A stretch of DNA of 32,591 bases from Bacillaceae bacterium SAS-127 (GTDB lineage: Bacteria; Bacillota; Bacilli; Bacillales; Domibacillaceae): contig NKXN01000013.1 of the NCBI GenBank assembly GCA_002261155.1, positions 1-32,591 on the forward strand, read 5' to 3'. Shown here piece after piece: positions 17,626 through 24,319 of this stretch. Each line of letters begins with the position of its first letter. The stretch's first letter is position 1. A program made the position numbers and the translations under genes. Under the pieces are notes generated by a model. It saw nothing but the letters and a program-made list of their open reading frames with translations. It did no database searches and was not told where the DNA came from.

Positions 17626-18426
17626 ATGGCACTAGAGGTAGTGAAAGGTAAACAGAAAGCAGCTAACGAGAGCAAAGCTGTGTACAGTACGAAAAATTGT
17701 AATCTTTGGTATGGTGATCATCATGCCTTGAAAAATATTAATTTAGATATTAGTGAGAAAGAAGTTACAGCGATTATCGGACCTTCTGGTTGTGGGAAAT
17801 CAACCTATATTAAAACCCTTAATCGAATGATTGATCTTGTGCCAGGTGTGAAAACTACCGGCGTTATTGAATATCGTGGACGTGACATCTTCAACAAAGA
17901 TTTTCTTGTAGAAGAGCTACGTACGAGAGTAGGAATGGTATTCCAAAAACCAAACCCATTTCCGAAATCAATTTATGAGAATGTCGCTTTCGGTTTGCGT
18001 ATTCATGGTATTACAGATAAGAAAATCGTTAGTGAAACGGTTGAGAAAAGTTTACGTGGAGCTGCTTTATGGGATGAGGTAAAAGATCGTCTTCATGATC
18101 CAGCTTACGGATTATCTGGAGGTCAGCAGCAACGTTTATGTATCGCGCGTTGTTTAGCGTTAGAACCAGATGTTATTTTAATGGATGAGCCGACTTCAGC
18201 TCTTGACCCAGTGTCAACGTTAAAAGTAGAAGAATTAATCCAAGAATTAAAAGAGCAATATTCTATTATTATTGTGACACACAATATGCAACAGGCTGCT
18301 CGTATTTCTGACAAAACGGCTTTCTTCTTAAGTGGTGAAGTCATTGAGTTTAGTGATACAGAGATTATTTTTAATAGCCCTCAAGACGCTCGTACGGAAG
18401 ATTATATTTCAGGAAGATTCGGATAA
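17626..18426 (+). CDS. pstB: Phosphate ABC transporter ATP-binding protein PstB
   Basis: This 266-residue ABC ATPase has Walker [10 protein letters not shown], the PstB-typical [12 protein letters not shown] and [15 protein letters not shown] segments, signature [13 protein letters not shown], Walker B VILMDEP and the switch VTHNM. ATG 17626 follows TTGGAGGG; the earlier TTG at 17611 is the ribosome binding site itself. Only one pstB is present, whereas B. subtilis has two, and no phoU follows: a terminator begins within ten bases of the stop. Confidence 0.96.
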   Translation: MALEVVKGKQKAANESKAVYSTKNCNLWYGDHHALKNINLDISEKEVTAIIGPSGCGKSTYIKTLNRMIDLVPGVKTTGVIEYRGRDIFNKDFLVEELRTRVGMVFQKPNPFPKSIYENVAFGLRIHGITDKKIVSETVEKSLRGAALWDEVKDRLHDPAYGLSGGQQQRLCIARCLALEPDVILMDEPTSALDPVSTLKVEELIQELKEQYSIIIVTHNMQQAARISDKTAFFLSGEVIEFSDTEIIFNSPQDARTEDYISGRFG

Positions 18427-18431
18427 GCATG

Positions 18432-18469
18432 AAAAAAGGTTAGCAGTCATTGGTCTGCTAACCTTTTTT
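18432..18469. terminator. Bidirectional terminator between pstB and yqzC
   Basis: AAAAAAGGTTAGCAG (18432-18446) and CTGCTAACCTTTTTT (18455-18469) form a perfect 15-bp stem with an 8-base loop. Both strands end in T-runs, serving the convergent pst operon and yqzDC. Confidence 0.92.
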
Positions 18470-18483
18470 ATTAAGCAATTAGT

Positions 18484-19008
18484 TTACTTAGTCGTTAAGA
18501 CAATAGCTATTTGCTTCATTGTCATGGACGAGTAAAGTTTATATTCACCGACTTGAATCTTTTTAGCGTAGTCATTTTTAGTGAGAAAGCTATTAAATTC
18601 TGTTGCGCTTTTAATGATCCCTGCTTTTTCAAGAGTCTCACCAATGTCTGAAGAAGCCATACCAGGAGTAATTTGTAACGTATAATAGGACTCGTTACTC
18701 TTTTCGTTGGCTACTGTTTTTTCTTTTGCTTCAGTGGTTTTAGAAAGATCATCAAGCTTTTTCTTTGACTGACCGGTGTTTTCGCTAGCTTTGGAAAGAT
18801 TGTCCATCTTTTTTTGCAGTTGGTCAACGGTTTTCTGTTGTTGATTATATTCCTCTGTGGATAAAACAACATAGTCCTTCTTTTCTAGCTTGTTAATAAG
18901 CTCCTTATCTGTTGTTTCAGGAGAAGCTGTTGTCTGGGAATAGAACAATAATGCTAGTGAAGCAGTGAATAGTCCAGCCGCGAAAGCTCTTGTCGTTTGT
19001 TTATTCAT
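18484..19008 (-). CDS. yqzC: Membrane-anchored protein with an MltG/YceG-like subdomain (YqzC-like)
   Basis: The protein has 174 residues. An N-terminal signal anchor spans about 6-28. A Lys/Glu/Gln-rich predicted coiled coil follows at about 38-105 (repeated KKLDDLSK-type heptads). A C-terminal domain (about 108-174: YYTLQITPGMASSDIGETLEKAGII, then VGEYKLYSSMTMKQI) resembles the LysM-like N-terminal subdomain of endolytic transglycosylase MltG, without its catalytic domain. It may bind glycan strands. Its ribosome binding site AGGGGTGA lies in the end of yqzD (stop 4 bases upstream), so the two are coupled. The name follows B. subtilis synteny after pstB. Confidence 0.72.
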   Translation of the reverse strand: MNKQTTRAFAAGLFTASLALLFYSQTTASPETTDKELINKLEKKDYVVLSTEEYNQQQKTVDQLQKKMDNLSKASENTGQSKKKLDDLSKTTEAKEKTVANEKSNESYYTLQITPGMASSDIGETLEKAGIIKSATEFNSFLTKNDYAKKIQVGEYKLYSSMTMKQIAIVLTTK

Positions 19009-19012
19009 GCCG

Positions 19013-19366
19013 TCACCCCTCTTGATTCATATACGGTTTTAATAGTTGTTGGACCTGTTTTGTCGATAGAGAAGATTGTTTGGCGATAGCGTCGATACTA
19101 ACTCCTTGGTAATATAAGGCGATCACTTGATTTTTTATGATGGCACTAATATTTGTTTGTTCTGTATTTACTTCGAGAGAGTTATCTAAAAAAAGCTCCT
19201 CTTCTAATATCTTTATTTTTTGTTTTAGTTGATAGTTTTCTTGCAATTGCTGCATAGAAAGCTCTTCCATTTCTTTAGAAAGCTGTTTATAGCGATCCTT
19301 TTGAAACAGGGAGAGAAAGAAAAAAACGGCTGCAGCAGCAGCAAGACCAATTATTAATCCGTCCAT
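19013..19366 (-). CDS. yqzD: Membrane-anchored helix-turn-helix protein (YqzD-like)
   Basis: This 117-residue protein has one membrane segment (3-21), a predicted coiled coil (about 25-58) and a resolvase-like helix-turn-helix at about 85-110 (GVSIDAIAKQSSLSTKQV). ATG at the complement of 19364-19366 is preferred over GTG 19378 because GAGGTGA precedes it by 8 bases; the length then equals B. subtilis YqzD. A candidate extended -10 (TGA-TATAAA) lies at the complement of 19403-19411. The function is unknown; a membrane-tethered DNA-binding or oligomerising protein is an inference. Confidence 0.72.
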   Translation of the reverse strand: MDGLIIGLAAAAAVFFFLSLFQKDRYKQLSKEMEELSMQQLQENYQLKQKIKILEEELFLDNSLEVNTEQTNISAIIKNQVIALYYQGVSIDAIAKQSSLSTKQVQQLLKPYMNQEG

Positions 19367-19460
19367 GTATATCGTCACCTCGATGTTTGATTACTCATGT
19401 TATTTATATCACATTTAGTTAGTTTCTACTAGCTTCATTAGGTAAAAATAGTCATATTGC

Positions 19461-19503
19461 GACAATAGTGTACATTGTCGATCCTATCGGACAATGTTAC
19501 GAT
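19461..19503 (+). promoter_or_regulatory. Overlapping palindromes in the divergent yqzD/DUF4912 promoter region
   Basis: GACAAT (19461), ATTGTC (19474) and GACAAT (19490) alternate so that two overlapping inverted repeats share the central copy: CGACAAT with ATTGTCG, and CATTGTC with GACAATG. A weak promoter-like pair TTGTCG (19475-19480) and TACGAT (19498-19503) with 17-base spacing overlaps them. This is consistent with a repressor site controlling the glycosyltransferase trio. Confidence 0.4.
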
Positions 19504-19543
19504 GAGAATAAGAAGAATGAAAATGATGCTGAATAGGGTGAGA

Positions 19544-20197
19544 ATGTTGCAAGCAGAAATTATTAGGTTGAAAAATGAAGGGAAATCGATACAAAGTATT
19601 GCTGATATATTAGGGATTTCTGTTGGCAAGGTTCGTTATCAATGGGAGAAGTTCCAAAAGCAAAAAGCTCCGTTAGAGGAAGAGCCTTTTCTGTTCTCGT
19701 CTAAAGATGAAAAGATAGCAGGTTTTACAGCCGGAAGTCTTACTCTTATGCTTACTTCACCTAACCGAGTTGTTTGTCAATGGACATTAGAAGAGTGGTA
19801 TATTCAAGCGATCCAGAATATTTTTCAACGATCTATGAATCAATCAGCTTATGACTTAAGGCTGTATGATATATCAGACATGATGTTTAACGGAAACAAT
19901 GCTCATCATATGTATAGCTTTAAAGTGCCGACAAACAGCAATTATTGGTTTGTAAAAGGTTTGCAACGAAATCGTTCCTATGTATGTGAGATTGGATGGT
20001 TAACACAGCACCAAGATTTCTTCCCACTTCTTCGTTCAAATCCGATCCACACTCCTTATGAACAGGCTAATCAGCAATGGATGATGTACTCAATGTTAGA
20101 AAGCTATCGAAATGATGAGTCAGCACAACCACTTTGGGTAGAGCATATAAGCACGTATTCCTATTATGAACGTTCGTTGGAGGAAAAGCATGAGTGA
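19544..20197 (+). CDS. DUF4912 domain protein with N-terminal helix-turn-helix
   Basis: This 217-residue protein carries an N-terminal HTH (about 12-36, EGKSIQSIADILGISVGKV) and a DUF4912 domain (about 65-175: RLYDISDMMFNGNNAHHMYSF, NYWFVKGLQRNRSYVCEIG, FFPLLRSNPIHTP). In other Firmicutes DUF4912 genes often neighbour GH57/DUF1957 glucan enzymes, as here. No signal peptide. The start is uncertain: ATG 19544 or TTG 19547 follow AGGGTGA, while ATGs at 19502, 19517 and 19523 lack a good site. The stop overlaps the next gene by 8 bases. A role in regulating or scaffolding glucan synthesis is inference. Confidence 0.8.
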   Translation: MLQAEIIRLKNEGKSIQSIADILGISVGKVRYQWEKFQKQKAPLEEEPFLFSSKDEKIAGFTAGSLTLMLTSPNRVVCQWTLEEWYIQAIQNIFQRSMNQSAYDLRLYDISDMMFNGNNAHHMYSFKVPTNSNYWFVKGLQRNRSYVCEIGWLTQHQDFFPLLRSNPIHTPYEQANQQWMMYSMLESYRNDESAQPLWVEHISTYSYYERSLEEKHE

Positions 20198-22505
20198 ACA
20201 AAGATCTCTTGTTATTTTACAGCCGTCCGTCCCTTTTCATCCGTTCCTTTTATTCAATCAAGAAGGAACATTGCCTTATCTTCAAGAAGTGCTTGAAGAG
20301 TATTTAGGATTAGTAGATTTATTGAAAAAGCTACCTGACGATGCACATATTAGTGTTGTCTTTAATCCACTAATGATCAACTGGTTTCAAACATCTAGCT
20401 TTAAATCAGCTGTAGAGCAGTATTTTTCTCGTGTAGAGGATGAAGAGACTTCATTATTATTTGAGCATTGGATAGAGTGGCGTGGCGAATTGTTAGAAGC
20501 ATTTAACTATTATATGAAATGTGGATACTTAACAGCCTATCCGACAATGGTGAGTGATTTTCCTTTAACGTTTTTGCAAACTCCAGAGGCGATCCGCTAT
20601 CAGTTACAGCAAACTATTCAGATTTGGCAATCTTGTTTTCAATGTACCCCCGATGGTCTATGGCTACCTCAATGTGCATATACTTCAGGAATGGATGTGT
20701 CGTTAAAACAGTTTGGGATCACGTACATATTTCTTGACGATGAAGCTCTTCCTCAAATAGAGGAAGCGGAGAAATATATGTATACGACTGCCTACGGAAT
20801 TGAAGTTCAACCGATTCATGCTATTGACAGTGAGGGCCCATGGGAAATAGGGAAAATACCCGCCTACCTCTCATTGCCACAGTCTCCTCTTGTTTTCCTT
20901 CGCAAGTTATTGAAACATATACAACTAGAGCGTGAAGAGGCAAGAATCCATAATGAAGAAAAGCTTGTTCATGTTCCATTTAGCTATTTACATGTTAATC
21001 AACGCCCTTTGTTGAATGATCAAGCAATCGAGCGTTTTATGCTAGCTTCTGAAATGGAACGAAAGATTGCTAGAGTAGAGAAACGTTTGCCTCAAACTGA
21101 AACGTTTTTACTACAAGCCCTTATCCAAGAGTGGATGTATTATTTATATGCAATTGCTCACGAGGCTTGTGAGGAGGAACTTATCAATTATTATCATGCA
21201 TTTGACTATATATATGAAGGAATTTGTCAGGATCTTTGTGATTATGATTTTATCCAACAACGATATGAGCGTTTGTTGTTGACAACAAGCGAGCCTTTTC
21301 AAGCAAAGGTAGATGAAAGTCACCATTTAACAGTAGAGAAAAAGGGAGTGCTCTTATTTACTTGGGAGTATCCTCCTAGAATAGTTGGGGGCTTATCTCG
21401 ACATGTACATGACCTATCGATTTCGCTTGTGAAGCAAGGACTTGATATTTATGTGATTACGGCTGCCACTCCAGATGCGCCTCATTATGAATGTCACGAA
21501 GGGGTTCATGTTTTTCGTACGGGGCCATTGCATGTTGGTGAAGCTGATTTTTTAAAATGGGTAGCTGACTTAAATGCATGCATGTTTCGGAAGGCAGTGG
21601 AGTTAATTGGAGAAAAAAGAATCCAATTACTTCATGCTCACGATTGGCTTGTCAGCCACGCGGCTCTTGCTTGTAAAGATTATTTTCGACTCCCTTTAGT
21701 GACGACCGTTCATGCGACAGAGTATGGTCGTAATCAAGGAGACTTTACTAATATGCAATCAGAAATTAGCGGAATAGAAAAGCAGTTATTTAATCAATCC
21801 GATTGTTTAATTGTTTGTAGCCAGCCGATGAAAGAAGAGGTTCAAACGCATTATTTAGAGATGCCTAAACCGATATTTACGATCCCTAATGGTGTGTTTG
21901 TAAGTGAGCAAGAAGGCATGGTGACAAGGGAAAGTCAATCTCCTTACGTTTTTTCCATTGGGCGAATGGTAAAGGAAAAAGGCTTTCATTTATTAATTGA
22001 AGCAGCCGAGAAAATATTGAAAAAGTGCAATATTCAGTTTATTATTGCAGGTAAGGGGCCATTGTTGAACCATTTTCGAAAAGAAGTGGAAGAACGGAAT
22101 TTAGCGAATGTTGTTCACTTCATTGGGTTTGTGACGGATGAAGAAAGATGGCAGCTATTTATGGAATGTGAGCTGGCTGTTTTTCCAAGTCTTTATGAAC
22201 CGTTTGGTATCGTCGCCTTAGAGGCGATGGCAGCTCAAAAGCCAGTGATCGCTTCGCGTACAGGTGGATTAAAATCGTTTGTACGACATGAAGAGACGGG
22301 ATTGCTATTTACTCCTGGAGATCAACTAAGTCTCCAGCTACAATTAGAACGGCTTTTACAGGATCGAGAGTTAGCGGAACGCATGAGAATCAATGGCTAT
22401 GAGCTAGCGAAAACGGTTTATAATTGGGAAAAGATCAGTGTACAGACGAAGCAAGTGTATGACCAGGCCATAGTAAATTTAAAGATGGAAGGTGTGCGCG
22501 CATGA
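20190..22505 (+). CDS. Fusion of degenerate GH57/DUF1957-like domain and GT4 glycosyltransferase
   Basis: Residues ~5-365 resemble GH57 branching enzymes (DUF1957): GLWLPQCAYTSG (157-167), then GITYIFLDD, then a helical tail at 290-345. Catalytic motifs are lost: the usual HxHxP is QPSVP (11-15), and the nucleophile motif WLPECAY reads WLPQCAY with Gln161. Residues ~385-771 form an intact GT4, GT-B fold transferase: TWEYPPRIVGGLSRH, HAHDW, IGRMVKEKGFHLLIEA, and the E-x7-E motif E670-E678 (EPFGIVALE). It resembles glycogen synthase-like enzymes; donor and acceptor are unknown. ATG 20190 follows TTGGAGG. It overlaps both neighbours, so the three genes are one translational unit. Confidence 0.82.
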   Translation: MSEQRSLVILQPSVPFHPFLLFNQEGTLPYLQEVLEEYLGLVDLLKKLPDDAHISVVFNPLMINWFQTSSFKSAVEQYFSRVEDEETSLLFEHWIEWRGELLEAFNYYMKCGYLTAYPTMVSDFPLTFLQTPEAIRYQLQQTIQIWQSCFQCTPDGLWLPQCAYTSGMDVSLKQFGITYIFLDDEALPQIEEAEKYMYTTAYGIEVQPIHAIDSEGPWEIGKIPAYLSLPQSPLVFLRKLLKHIQLEREEARIHNEEKLVHVPFSYLHVNQRPLLNDQAIERFMLASEMERKIARVEKRLPQTETFLLQALIQEWMYYLYAIAHEACEEELINYYHAFDYIYEGICQDLCDYDFIQQRYERLLLTTSEPFQAKVDESHHLTVEKKGVLLFTWEYPPRIVGGLSRHVHDLSISLVKQGLDIYVITAATPDAPHYECHEGVHVFRTGPLHVGEADFLKWVADLNACMFRKAVELIGEKRIQLLHAHDWLVSHAALACKDYFRLPLVTTVHATEYGRNQGDFTNMQSEISGIEKQLFNQSDCLIVCSQPMKEEVQTHYLEMPKPIFTIPNGVFVSEQEGMVTRESQSPYVFSIGRMVKEKGFHLLIEAAEKILKKCNIQFIIAGKGPLLNHFRKEVEERNLANVVHFIGFVTDEERWQLFMECELAVFPSLYEPFGIVALEAMAAQKPVIASRTGGLKSFVRHEETGLLFTPGDQLSLQLQLERLLQDRELAERMRINGYELAKTVYNWEKISVQTKQVYDQAIVNLKMEGVRA

Positions 22506-23359
22506 AAGGAGTTATTTTAGCAGGAGGTAGAGGAGAAAGGCTAAAGCCTTTAACGGATTGGTCACCAAAGCCGATGGTGCCACTACTAAATAAGCCTCTG
22601 TTAGAATACAACTTAGAACTTTTCAAAAAGCAGGGGATTACCGATTTGACCCTCACCGTCTGTTACAAAAAGGAAAGTATTAAGCAGCATATTGGAGATG
22701 GCTCTCGTTTTGGTGTGAACGTTACTTATATTGAAGAGAAAGACCCGCTTGGAACAGCAGGGAGCCTTTTTCAACATGCAGACCGTTTTCAGGAAACATT
22801 TGTTGTTTTGAGTGGAGACGCATTGACGAATGTTTCACTGGAAGAAGCGATCCGGTTTCATCGGTCGAAACAGGCGCTTCTTACTTTAGTCGCCGTGGAA
22901 GTAGAAAGGCCTGAAGAGTTCGGGATTTGTTTAACTAATAAGGAGGGGCGATTACTGTCCTTCCTCGAAAAGCCGGAGAAAGAACAAGTGTTTAGTCATA
23001 TCGTGAATACAGGTATTTACATTATTGAGCCAGAGATTTTTGAGCGCTATCACTTTAGCGGAAAAGTGGATTTTGCGAAAGATCTTTTTCCTGTGATTTT
23101 AAAAGATTGTGAGAGAGTTTTTGTGTATCGTTCAGAAGCCTATTGGCAAGATATTGGGAATGTTTATCAGCATTGGTTAGCTGAAAAAAGATTGAAAAGT
23201 GGAATTTCTGGAATAGTCTCCGCTCCAACACCATCAGTCGCTCAAATTACTCACTATTCCACACAGTTTTTAAAGCGTTTTCATTTTCGGAATACCCTTT
23301 CAACTAACTGGACGGATAAAAATAATAGACAATGGGCCATTAAAACGACAGAACAATAA
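22502..23359 (+). CDS. Sugar-phosphate nucleotidylyltransferase (short form)
   Basis: This 285-residue protein has the NTP-binding signature GGRGERLKPLTDWSPKPMVP (residues 8-27), the metal/sugar segment FVVLSGDALTNV, and EFGICLTN, FLEKPE and NTGIYIIEPE of the NTP_transferase family. It would activate a sugar 1-phosphate as NDP-sugar, plausibly the donor for the GT4 enzyme upstream. The ATG overlaps the previous stop (ATGA), with GGAAGGTG upstream. The ~50 C-terminal residues have no left-handed beta-helix hexapeptides, so it is shorter than GlgC or mannose-1-phosphate guanylyltransferase types. The substrate is unknown. No terminator is seen after it. Confidence 0.88.
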   Translation: MKGVILAGGRGERLKPLTDWSPKPMVPLLNKPLLEYNLELFKKQGITDLTLTVCYKKESIKQHIGDGSRFGVNVTYIEEKDPLGTAGSLFQHADRFQETFVVLSGDALTNVSLEEAIRFHRSKQALLTLVAVEVERPEEFGICLTNKEGRLLSFLEKPEKEQVFSHIVNTGIYIIEPEIFERYHFSGKVDFAKDLFPVILKDCERVFVYRSEAYWQDIGNVYQHWLAEKRLKSGISGIVSAPTPSVAQITHYSTQFLKRFHFRNTLSTNWTDKNNRQWAIKTTEQ

Positions 23360-23388
23360 AAATCAGACTAGCATTTGCAAAAAAAAAG

Positions 23389-23397
23389 TGATATTAT
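23389..23397 (+). promoter_or_regulatory. Extended -10 promoter candidate of rpmG
   Basis: TGA-TATTAT (23389-23397) is an extended -10 element. The -35 region at 17-base spacing (TAGCAT) is poor. The position suits a separate transcript for rpmG. Confidence 0.45.
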
Positions 23398-23452
23398 AGA
23401 AAAGTCGTAAAGAAGATACAAATGATGTATTGAAAAGTTTGGAGGGAAAAAG

Positions 23453-23602
23453 ATGCGCGTAAATATCACTTTAGCTTGCACTGAGTGCGGTGATCGTAAC
23501 TATATTTCTAAGAAAAACAAACGTAACAACCCTGATCGTCTTGAACTGAAAAAATATTGTTCAAGAGAAAAGCGTGTTACTGCACATCGTGAAACAAAGT
23601 AA
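23453..23602 (+). CDS. rpmG: 50S ribosomal protein L33
   Basis: This 49-residue protein, [20 protein letters not shown] onward to HRETK, is a typical Firmicute L33. A CxxC pair (Cys9, Cys12) and one further Cys (36) are present; the fourth zinc-ribbon cysteine is replaced (CSREK), as in many Firmicute L33 proteins. ATG follows TTTGGAGGG. B. subtilis has rpmGA at the equivalent place upstream of yqgN. A U-tailed hairpin directly follows the stop. Confidence 0.96.
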   Translation: MRVNITLACTECGDRNYISKKNKRNNPDRLELKKYCSREKRVTAHRETK

Positions 23603-23603
23603 G

Positions 23604-23632
23604 CAGCAGGATCCTTTTCCTGCTGTTTTTTT
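23604..23632 (+). terminator. Terminator of rpmG
   Basis: CAGCAGGA (23604-23611) pairs with TCCTGCTG (23618-23625), followed by seven Ts. The hairpin lies 2 bases after the rpmG stop. Confidence 0.9.
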
Positions 23633-23660
23633 ATATAAAAAGTCAGGGAGAGTGTTAAAG

Positions 23661-24230
23661 GTGACTAAGCAGCTGTTACGGAAAAGCATGAAAGAAGTGT
23701 TAGCAAATATGAGTAAGCTTGAATATGAGCAATACTCTTTTCAAATTGCTCGACAATTGGGCTCACTACCGTTGTGGCAAAGCGCTGAGACCATTGCGGT
23801 TACTGTTTCTCGGGTGCCTGAAGTCGATACTTGGGCTTTGATCACAAGAGGCTGGGAAGAGGGCAAGGTAGTTGTTGTTCCTAAATGTGATCCAACCGAT
23901 CGTAGTATGAAGTATTATCAATTGACCTCATTTTGTGAGCTTGAAACAGTGTATTCAGACTTATATGAGCCTGATCCTGATCGGACGAATGAGATAGATC
24001 CGAAGATGATAGATCTATTAATTGTGCCTGGTCTTGCTTTTGATAAGAGAGGATATCGTCTCGGCTTTGGTGGAGGCTATTTTGATCGATTTCTTGAAAC
24101 CTTTCAAGGGGAAACCGTCTCGCTTTTATTTTCGCAGCAATTGTTAACAGAAGTTCCGGTAGAAGCATACGATTTACCTGTTAAACAATTGATCACAGAA
24201 AAAGAAGTCCATACTTGTTTTTCTAAATAA
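23661..24230 (+). CDS. yqgN: 5-formyltetrahydrofolate cyclo-ligase
   Basis: This 189-residue enzyme converts 5-formyl-THF to 5,10-methenyl-THF with ATP. The family signature LGFGGGYFDRFLE lies near residues 133-145, with LIVPGLAFDKRGYR just before it and an N-terminal basic LRKSMKEVL. GTG 23661 is chosen because CAGGGAGAG precedes it; the open frame extends upstream through the rpmG terminator and end, which cannot be translated sensibly. No yqgO-like small gene follows, unlike B. subtilis. Confidence 0.93.
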   Translation: MTKQLLRKSMKEVLANMSKLEYEQYSFQIARQLGSLPLWQSAETIAVTVSRVPEVDTWALITRGWEEGKVVVVPKCDPTDRSMKYYQLTSFCELETVYSDLYEPDPDRTNEIDPKMIDLLIVPGLAFDKRGYRLGFGGGYFDRFLETFQGETVSLLFSQQLLTEVPVEAYDLPVKQLITEKEVHTCFSK

Positions 24231-24254
24231 AATGAGGGACTAGGTAGCCTAAGC

Positions 24255-24284
24255 TTTACAGTGGCTTTTCTCTTTCGTTATAGT
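24255..24284 (+). promoter_or_regulatory. Candidate SigA promoter of gluP-yqgQ-glcK
   Basis: TTTACA (24255-24260), an 18-base spacer and TATAGT (24279-24284), each five of six to consensus. The start near 24291 leaves no room for a ribosome binding site before ATG 24299, which supports ATG 24320. Confidence 0.55.
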
Positions 24285-24319
24285 AAGAGAGTAACAAAAT
24301 GAACAAAGGCAGTGATGAG

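Noticed and set aside
23453-23602. Loss of the fourth zinc cysteine in L33 as a peculiarity
   Set aside because: The same three-cysteine form is common in Firmicute L33 proteins, so it is not specific to this genome.
23574-23660. Upstream extension of the yqgN frame into rpmG
   Set aside because: It would cross the rpmG stop region and its terminator; GTG 23661 with CAGGGAGAG is the natural start.
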